NCBI GenBank assembly: GCA_963835535.1
Contig: CAWIFL010000008.1
Location: forward strand, 1-64,000
DNA length: 64,000 bases
Reading direction: 5' to 3'
DNA from: Fen-1245 sp963835535
GTDB taxonomy: Bacteria > Gemmatimonadota > Gemmatimonadetes > Gemmatimonadales > JACORV01
Made by a program: the position numbers and the translations under genes
Notes under the pieces: model-generated
The model's database searches: none
What the model was told of the DNA's origin: nothing
What the model saw: the letters and a program-made list of their open reading frames with translations, nothing else
In this document: in pieces, positions 58,915 through 64,000 of the stretch
How the letters are laid out: every line of letters begins with the position of its first letter
Position numbering within the stretch: position 1 is the first letter of the stretch

Positions 58915-60150
58915 ATGACAGTCAAGCCACTCGGCGCCGTCCTCGCGACCGGCGCATCCGTCGGCGCGGCGGCGCTCGCCGCGCTCTGGACCTTCCCCTC
59001 GATGCTCCTCTCGGCGTTCGTCGTCGCGTGGGGCGCCGAGGCCGCGCAGTTCCTCATTTCGCAGGGGCTGGCGCTCGCGGCCCTCGCGTGGCTGCAGACG
59101 CTCCCCGAGTTCGCCGTCGAGGCGGTCATCGCCTGGAGCGCCGGGAAGGACGCGGGCCGGATGCACCTCGCCGTCGCGAACCTCACCGGCGCGATCCGCC
59201 TCCTCATCGGCCTCGGCTGGCCGATGGTCTACTTCGTGGCCGCCTTCTCCGGCCGCAAGACGCGCGGGCGATTCCCGACGATCGTGCTGGAGCGCGAGCA
59301 CGCCATCGAGGTCGTGGGCCTGGTCCCGCCGCTGGCCTGGTTCTTCGTGATCTGGCTCAAGGCCTCGATCGGCTGGGCGGACGCGGTCATCCTGATCGCG
59401 CTCTACCTCGCCTACCTGGTCGTCCTCCTCCGGGTGCCGCCACACGACGAGGAGGAGCTGGCCGACGCGCCCGCCGTCTCCCGCTGGGCGTACAATCTCG
59501 GCGGGACGCGCCGGGTCGCGGCGATCGTCGGCCTGTTCGCGGCGGGAGGCATCCTGCTCTACCTCACGGCAAGGCCGTTCCTCGAGTCCATGCTGGGGAT
59601 CGCGGCGGTGCTCGGCGTGAGCGACTTCGTGTTCGTGCAGTGGGTGGCGCCGTTCCTCTCGGAGTTCCCGGAGAAGGTCTCCGCGTTCTACTGGGCGCAC
59701 CGGGGGGACAAGGCGCCCATGGCGCTGATGAATCTGGCTTCGAGCAACATCAACCAGTGGACGATCCTGGCCGCGATGATCCCGCTCGTCTACGGCTGGT
59801 CGCACGCGGCTGCCGGAGGCGGGGGCGGCTTCATCGCGTTCCGGTTCGACCCGGCGCAGGAGCTGGAGATCGCGCTCACGCTGGCGCAGTCGCTCCTCGC
59901 GCTGCTGCTCCTGATGGAGATGAAGTTCGACTGGTGGGACGCGACGCTGCTGTTCGTGCTCTGGCTGGCGCAGTTCCTCCGGCCGCACTGGCGTGCCCAG
60001 GTGCTGGCGCTCTACCTCCTCTGGTCGGTCGGGCTGATCGCGTTCACGCTGGCGGGGCGGCGCCCGTTCGCAGCGCCGAAGATCTTCCTCGAGGTCGTCC
60101 GCGCGGGACGGCGGCGGCCCCAGCCCGGAAATGCAGCGCCCCGAGCCTGA
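58915..60150 (+). CDS. CaCA-family sodium/calcium exchanger-like protein
   Basis: The 411-aa protein has about 10-11 transmembrane helices with two alpha-repeats: 'QTLPEFAVEAVIAWSAGKDA' (first, carrying the ion-binding Glu) and 'FLSEFPEKVSAFYWAHRGD' with 'MALMNLASSNINQW' (second). These inverted repeats define CaCA cation exchangers. Ca2+ is the default ion but Mg2+ or Mn2+ is possible. A GATAAT at 58897-58902 lies 12 bases before ATG, implying a very short leader. Confidence 0.82.
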   Translation: MTVKPLGAVLATGASVGAAALAALWTFPSMLLSAFVVAWGAEAAQFLISQGLALAALAWLQTLPEFAVEAVIAWSAGKDAGRMHLAVANLTGAIRLLIGLGWPMVYFVAAFSGRKTRGRFPTIVLEREHAIEVVGLVPPLAWFFVIWLKASIGWADAVILIALYLAYLVVLLRVPPHDEEELADAPAVSRWAYNLGGTRRVAAIVGLFAAGGILLYLTARPFLESMLGIAAVLGVSDFVFVQWVAPFLSEFPEKVSAFYWAHRGDKAPMALMNLASSNINQWTILAAMIPLVYGWSHAAAGGGGGFIAFRFDPAQELEIALTLAQSLLALLLLMEMKFDWWDATLLFVLWLAQFLRPHWRAQVLALYLLWSVGLIAFTLAGRRPFAAPKIFLEVVRAGRRRPQPGNAAPRA

Positions 60151-60160
60151 GCCCGGGGCG
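60137..60160. terminator. Hairpin overlapping the exchanger stop
   Basis: Positions 60137-60143 pair with 60154-60160. The stop codon of the exchanger (60148-60150) lies in the loop. It can terminate this gene and, on the other strand, the structured RNA read from 60328. Confidence 0.5.
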
Positions 60161-60164
60161 TCAC

Positions 60165-60328
60165 ATAGGAGCGAAGAGGATTATTGAAGCCCGAATCGAA
60201 CCCCTGGCCCCGCACATCGGGTTCCGCCTACCCCACCGAAGGGGCCTGACGTCCGCCGGCGCATATGGGACCACCATCGGACCTGTTGGCTCAATAATTT
60301 GTCTCTCCGCTCCGTTTCCCAAAGGTCT
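60165..60328 (-). ncRNA. Candidate stable structured RNA (6S-like or new)
   Basis: About 164 nt downstream of a near-consensus minus-strand promoter. A long imperfect closing helix is formed by 60168-60191 and 60288-60313 (GGAGCG, AGAG and ATTATTGA-GCC segments all pair). Inside, three short stems are possible: 60198-60203 with 60219-60224, 60231-60234 with 60241-60244, and 60251-60255 with 60278-60282. An alternative 6-bp pairing links 60206-60211 with 60241-60246. No ORF of note is present and the region is AT-richer than its surroundings. Length, promoter and long closing stem recall 6S RNA; it lacks the conserved SRP RNA core. Identity and exact ends are inferred. Confidence 0.55.
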
Positions 60329-60334
60329 GTGGGC

Positions 60335-60363
60335 ATTATAGGATTCGTCGGGAAGCGAGTCAA
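60335..60363 (-). promoter_or_regulatory. Near-consensus sigma70 promoter
   Basis: On the minus strand TTGACT (60358-60363), a 17-base spacer and a perfect TATAAT (60335-60340) are present, the best promoter match seen in the window. The expected start site is about 60328. No minus-strand coding region follows until the antisense of the exchanger gene, so the product should be a non-coding RNA. Confidence 0.75.
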
Positions 60364-60396
60364 GAGACACTCGAGGGATTGAGGAGCGCTCGTGGC

Positions 60397-61374
60397 ATGA
60401 AAACTCGTCACCTTGGCCGCACTGGCTACACAGTGTCCGAGATCGGCTTCGGCGCCTGGGGGATCGGCGGCGCGATGTGGCAGGGAGGCGATGACGACGC
60501 CGCGCTCGCCGCGCTCGCCGCCGCGTTCGACCTCGGCGTCAATGTCGTGGACACCGCGCTGGCATACGGCGATGGGCACAGCGAGAAGCTGGTGGGACGC
60601 GCGGTGGCGCAGCGGCGCGAGACGATCGTCGTGGCGAGCAAGATCCCGCCCGAGGACCGCGTCTGGCCCGCGCTGCCCGGCACCACGCTGGCGAGCGTCT
60701 ACTCCGCGGACTACGTGAAGCGGTGCGCGGAGACGAGCGCCGCGAATCTCGGCAGGCCGGTGGACATCCTCCAGTTCCACGTCTGGCGGGACGAATGGCT
60801 CGCGGAGAGCGAATGGAAGAAGGTCGAGCGCGTGCTGTCGTCCCTGATCGCGGCGGGGACGGTGCGGCACGTCGGCATCTCGAACACGGAGCACGACCCC
60901 CTGAGCGCGCTCGAGGCGGTGCGGCACTGCGACCTGATCGAGGTGTTGCAGGTCATCTACAACATCTTCGACCAGCAGCCCGAGGACGCGCTCCTGCCCG
61001 CGTGCGCGGAGCGCCGGGTCGGCGTGATCGTGCGCGTGCCGCTGGATGAGGGCGGACTCACGGGCCGGGTCAAGCCCGGCGTGACGTTCCCCGCGGGCGA
61101 CTGGCGCCACCGCTACTTCCGGGGCGACCGCCCGGCGCAGGTCGCCGCGCGCGTCGAAGCGTTCCGGCCGGCGCTGCTCAAGGAGGCCAGGACCCTCGCC
61201 GAGGGGGCGCTGCGCTTCTGTCTGAGCCACGACGCGGTGGGGACGGTGATCGCAGGGATGCGGACGGCGGAGCACGCGCGGGAGAACTGCGCGGTGGCGG
61301 ACGGGCGTCGCCTGTCGCCCGGCCTGCTCAAGGAGCTGAAGAAGCACGCCTGGCCCCGCAACTTCTACGGATGA
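60397..61374 (+). CDS. Aldo/keto reductase
   Basis: The 325-aa NADPH-dependent oxidoreductase has the AKR tetrad: Asp and Tyr in 'VVDTALAYGDGHSE', Lys in 'VVASKIPPED', His in 'LQFHVW'. The start 'MKTRHLGRTGYTVSEIGFGAWGIGG' is typical (here split by length). It belongs to the large AKR groups with unknown carbonyl substrates. ATG 60397 matches family N-termini; 60379 would add six residues. Next to it lies a small membrane-protein gene, 8 bp downstream. Confidence 0.88.
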   Translation: MKTRHLGRTGYTVSEIGFGAWGIGGAMWQGGDDDAALAALAAAFDLGVNVVDTALAYGDGHSEKLVGRAVAQRRETIVVASKIPPEDRVWPALPGTTLASVYSADYVKRCAETSAANLGRPVDILQFHVWRDEWLAESEWKKVERVLSSLIAAGTVRHVGISNTEHDPLSALEAVRHCDLIEVLQVIYNIFDQQPEDALLPACAERRVGVIVRVPLDEGGLTGRVKPGVTFPAGDWRHRYFRGDRPAQVAARVEAFRPALLKEARTLAEGALRFCLSHDAVGTVIAGMRTAEHARENCAVADGRRLSPGLLKELKKHAWPRNFYG

Positions 61375-61381
61375 GGTGCTC

Positions 61382-61537
61382 GTGAACCTGTCGCTCGCGC
61401 TTGGCCTGCTGTCCCTGGCGGCGTGGATCACTCTCCTGTTCGTCCTGCACGTCCCCGCGGGCTGGCCGCACCTCTTCCTCGCGGCGGGCGTCATCCTCCT
61501 CGTCCGCCGGGTTGTGACGGGCCGTTCCGCGTGGTAG
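61382..61537 (+). CDS. 51-aa two-helix membrane protein
   Basis: GTG 61382 to TAG 61537 encodes 51 aa with two hydrophobic segments (residues about 3-21 and 25-41) joined by 'HVPAGWPH', and a basic C-terminus. GAGGTG lies a few bases upstream. It fits exactly between the reductase and AI-2E genes and has the layout of small stress-linked two-helix membrane proteins of the lmo0937/DUF5670 kind, though I cannot confirm the family. Confidence 0.6.
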   Translation: MNLSLALGLLSLAAWITLLFVLHVPAGWPHLFLAAGVILLVRRVVTGRSAW

Positions 61538-61547
61538 CGTAGGCCGC

Positions 61548-62840
61548 ATGCTGACGCCGGACGCCGGGACCGGGACGGGGATCGCGGGCCGCGGGACGCG
61601 GCTCGTGGGGCTGGTCGCACCCGCCGTCCTCCTGGTCGCGCTGCTGCTCTGGACGGTGCGCGACGTGCTCTCGCCGCTCCTGGTGTTCGCGCTGCTCTGG
61701 GTGGCGCTGTGGCCGGAGCGGCGGAACCGGCACGTCGCCCGCCTGCTCGCCCTCGCGACGGCGCTGATGGCGCTCTGGCTCTTCTGGGCCGCCGGCTCCC
61801 TGGTGGCGCCGTTCGTCCTCGGCCTCGCCTTCGCGTACCTCCTCTCCCCCGCCGTCTCGTGGCTTGCGCACCGCCGGGTGCCGCGCCCGCTGGGAAGCCT
61901 GCTGGTGGTCGCGCCGTTCCTGGCGGCGCTCGTCCTGCTGTTCGTGCTGTTGGTGCCGGCGCTGGTACGGCAGGTGGTCCAGGTGGCGCAGCAGCTTCCG
62001 GTGCTGTTCTCGCGGCTGGCCGACTGGCTCGACCGGGTTCGCACCAGCTTCCTCGCGAGCAACCAGGCGCTGCTGACCGAGGCGCAGGTCGCCAAGCTCA
62101 GGAGCGTCCAACCGAGCGACCTGCTCGCCCTCCTGCAGGAGCGGTGGCCGGACATCGCCCTGGGCGCCTGGAGCGGCGTCGTCGGCATCGGGAAGGGCGT
62201 GAAGCTCGCCCTCATGGTCGTGGGCTACGTGGTGGTGACGCCGGTCGTCACCTTCCACCTGCTGAACAAGTGGGACAAGATCACCGGGTGGCTCGGCGGG
62301 CTCGTGCCGCCGGCGCGGCGCGCCGAGATTCTGGGCTTCGTGGAGGAGTACGACGGGCAGCTCGGCCACTACGTCCGCGGCACGCTCACCGAGGCGACCC
62401 TGGTGGCGACGCTGATCGGCCTGGCGCTCGGCCTGCTCGGCTTCCCGGGGCCGCTGCTGATGGCGGTGAGCGCGGGCCTCGGGAACCTCGTGCCGTGGAT
62501 CGGGCCGCCGCTCAGCATGCTCCCCGGCGTCCTCCTCGCGCTCGCGTCGGGCCACATCGGGACGGCGCTGCTCCAGTTGGTCGTGGTCTTCGCCGCGGTG
62601 ACGGCGCTGGACCAGGCTGTCACGGGGCCGCGCATCATCGGCGGGTCGGTCGGATTGAACCCCGTCTGGGTGATGATCGCGCTGGCGCTGTTCGGCGTGC
62701 TGCTGGGTTTCGTCGGGGTGCTGGTGGCGGTGCCGCTCGCGATCCTGGTGAAGATGCTGGCGACGCGCGCCCTGGCCGGCTACCGGACCTCGGCATACTA
62801 CGGCGGCGCGAAGGCAGGCGCCGCCCCGGCGTCCCCCTGA
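61548..62840 (+). CDS. AI-2E family transporter
   Basis: The 430-aa membrane protein matches the AI-2E/PerM family: two N-terminal helices, 'FVLGLAFAYLLSPAVSWLAHR', a long amphipathic loop ('QVAKLRSVQPSDLLALLQE'), 'GYVVVTPVVTFHLLNKWD', 'YVRGTLTEATLVATLIGLALGLLGF' and 'QAVTGPRIIGGSVGLNPVWVM', each within the expected eight-helix layout. Members export autoinducer-2-like molecules or Na+/H+. Its TGA and the next ATG share a base (TGATG). Confidence 0.88.
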   Translation: MLTPDAGTGTGIAGRGTRLVGLVAPAVLLVALLLWTVRDVLSPLLVFALLWVALWPERRNRHVARLLALATALMALWLFWAAGSLVAPFVLGLAFAYLLSPAVSWLAHRRVPRPLGSLLVVAPFLAALVLLFVLLVPALVRQVVQVAQQLPVLFSRLADWLDRVRTSFLASNQALLTEAQVAKLRSVQPSDLLALLQERWPDIALGAWSGVVGIGKGVKLALMVVGYVVVTPVVTFHLLNKWDKITGWLGGLVPPARRAEILGFVEEYDGQLGHYVRGTLTEATLVATLIGLALGLLGFPGPLLMAVSAGLGNLVPWIGPPLSMLPGVLLALASGHIGTALLQLVVVFAAVTALDQAVTGPRIIGGSVGLNPVWVMIALALFGVLLGFVGVLVAVPLAILVKMLATRALAGYRTSAYYGGAKAGAAPASP

Positions 62841-63232
62841 TGGCCGCCGCGCGACAGAATGTCGCGAGCGGCACGCGCTGGGAGCCGGTGGTCGGCTACT
62901 CCCGCGCCGTGCGCGTGGGGAACGCCGTCTACGTGGCCGGCACCACGGCCACCGACGAGAAGGGGCACATCGTCGGCACGGGCGATCCGTACGTGCAGAC
63001 GCGGCAGGCGCTCCGCAACATCGAGGTCGCGCTCGTCAAGGCGGGCGCCACGATGAAGGACGTGGTGCGGACGCGCGTGTTCGTGAAGGACATCGAGGAC
63101 TGGGACATCATCGGGAAGGCGCACGGCGAGGTGTTCGGCGAGATCCGGCCGGCGTCGACGATGGTGCAGATCTCGGGGTTCGTGGACCCGAAGATGCTCG
63201 TTGAAATCGAAGCAGACGCAGTGATCGGCTAG
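62840..63232 (+). CDS. RidA-family protein
   Basis: The 130-aa protein has the RidA/YjgF fold: 'YSRAVRVGNAVYVAGTTATD', 'QTRQALRNIEVALVKAGATMKDVVRTRVFVKD' in segments, and 'RPASTMVQISGFVDPKMLVEIEADAV'. Arg in 'PAST' context and the closing 'EIEA' are present, but the residue normally acting as the deaminase Arg105 is not clear. The subgroup is close to Rid-7/YjgH-like proteins. It hydrolyses enamine/imine intermediates or has an unknown role. Confidence 0.85.
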   Translation: MAAARQNVASGTRWEPVVGYSRAVRVGNAVYVAGTTATDEKGHIVGTGDPYVQTRQALRNIEVALVKAGATMKDVVRTRVFVKDIEDWDIIGKAHGEVFGEIRPASTMVQISGFVDPKMLVEIEADAVIG

Positions 63233-63252
63233 AAGAGTTCTGAGCAGTTGCC

Positions 63253-64000
63253 TCAAATCTCCCAGTTGCTCCACACAATCCCCTCGCGCAGCCGGGGCTC
63301 GTCGAAGCCGGTCATCGTCATCCGCAGGTCCGACCAGCGGACCCGGAAGCCGCACTCGATGAGGGCGCGATACGCGCCCTGGTAGGCGGTCTGGCAGCGC
63401 ACGGCCACGCGCCGGATGTTCTGCGAGGCCGCCCAGTTCGAGACCGCCTCCAGCACGGTGCACAGCGTCTCGTCCGACGTCGCCGCGATCTTGAGCACGC
63501 GGAGCTCGTCCCGCGTTCCGCTCTCGGCCAGCGGCGCCGAGTGGCAGAGCGCGAATCCCGACAGACGCCCGCCGTTCGACACCGAGACGACGTTGCCGAG
63601 CGCGAAGTCGAGCGTGAGCTCGACTTCGCGCGAGAAATCGAAGCCCGGGGCGAGGGCCGAGACGAACCGCCCGATCTCCTGCAGCCGCGCGGTGCGCTCC
63701 TTGGCCTCGAGCGCGCCGAGCACCTCGTAGGCGGGGGCGTTCTCCTGCGCGCGCATCACCTCGCGCGTCATCGTGAGCGTGAGGAAGCCGGGGACGAAGC
63801 CGAGCCGGCTGTAGAAGCCGATGTTGTCCACGGTCCGCGGCATCGTCTCGAGACCCAGCGTCGTGACGCCCTGCGCCTTGAGCCAGTCTGCCGCGGCGAT
63901 CACGATCTCCTTGCCGAGCCCCGCGAGCTGGCGGTCGGGCCGCACGGCCAGCGGGCCCATCCACCCCTCGGTGCCCGACTTGTGGGCGATGTTGAACGCG
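63253..64000 (-). CDS. GNAT acetyltransferase-like protein, partial at window end
   Basis: At least 248 residues are visible; the 5' end lies beyond 64000. The first visible part has the GNAT acetyl-CoA signature 'MGPLAVRPDRQLAGLGKEIV' followed by 'GLETMPRTVDNIGFYSRLGF', and a second, diverged domain (about 100-235) ends in 'GFRVRWSDLRMTMTG'. Two-domain GNAT proteins of this kind are common and of unknown substrate. It is convergent with the RidA gene, 20 bp apart. Confidence 0.75.
   Translation of the reverse strand, partial: AFNIAHKSGTEGWMGPLAVRPDRQLAGLGKEIVIAAADWLKAQGVTTLGLETMPRTVDNIGFYSRLGFVPGFLTLTMTREVMRAQENAPAYEVLGALEAKERTARLQEIGRFVSALAPGFDFSREVELTLDFALGNVVSVSNGGRLSGFALCHSAPLAESGTRDELRVLKIAATSDETLCTVLEAVSNWAASQNIRRVAVRCQTAYQGAYRALIECGFRVRWSDLRMTMTGFDEPRLREGIVWSNWEI

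Noticed and set aside
60188..60210. tRNA-like T-arm string (GAATCGAACCCC) suggesting a tRNA or tmRNA
   Set aside because: The flanking bases do not form a T-stem, no acceptor stem or anticodon arm of tRNA size fits, and no tmRNA 5' signature is present; the string belongs to the larger structured RNA.

Overview
The window is about 70% GC and densely coded on both strands, with 4-nt ATGA/GTGA/TTGA start-stop overlaps and frequent GTG, TTG and probably CTG starts. It holds an ADOP-type duplicated ABC permease, a stand-alone TonB-plug lipoprotein, GT117/DUF2723, many small secreted lipoproteins of unknown function and GC-rich hairpin terminators without T-tracts. Together these suggest a Gemmatimonadota bacterium, with Acidobacteriota as the main alternative. 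This placement is inference; no rRNA or tRNA gene was found to settle it.

Layout. 0-4 kb: secreted/lipoproteins, a short promoter-to-hairpin unit with a 41-aa ORF, a HAD phosphatase and a YgjV-like membrane protein. 4-6.5 kb: ADOP permease. 6.5-22.9 kb: pentose locus with a Na+/sugar symporter, xylose-isomerase-fold isomerase, araB (one frameshift), araD, HAD phosphatase, xylB, a Tat-exported TIM-barrel hydrolase candidate and a GH127 beta-L-arabinofuranosidase, interrupted by a lipoprotein/barrel cassette and GT117. 22.9-28.7 kb: DUF2721, ygbA, a 3' remnant of norB, then a block where nearly every gene is broken by single-base shifts (a lipoprotein, a hidden secreted-protein gene, and a Mo-hydroxylase pair). 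28.8-43 kb: methyltransferase fusion, Uma2, GAF, ligA, GH20, V4R protein, amino-acid permease, amidohydrolase, M1 peptidase, HhH protein, DinB, frameshifted YdeI-like gene. 43-51.5 kb: trmO, PmbA/TldE-like, tag, DUF169, and a minus-strand operon PRTase-TldD-ABC ATPase-ABC permease-EamA. 51.5-60 kb: TPR, lipoprotein, acyl-CoA ligase, then a minus-strand operon PTPS-folE-SDR-degenerate M23-Trm112-like whose first three genes match tetrahydrobiopterin synthesis, and a divergent cation exchanger. 60.1-60.4 kb: a near-consensus promoter and a structured, probably stable RNA. 60.4-64 kb: aldo/keto reductase, an overlooked 51-aa membrane protein, AI-2E transporter, RidA, partial GNAT.

Working together: GH127 would release L-arabinose, the symporter would import pentose, the isomerase would make a ketopentose, AraB/AraD would deliver D-xylulose-5-phosphate, and XylB would feed D-xylulose to the same point. 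The pterin operon carries the GTP cyclohydrolase, PTPS and reductase steps side by side. Sequence quality appears uneven: most frame breaks are in 24.4-28.7 kb and 42.4-43.0 kb, and most are apparent +1 insertions between intact conserved blocks, so consensus errors are at least as likely as true decay.
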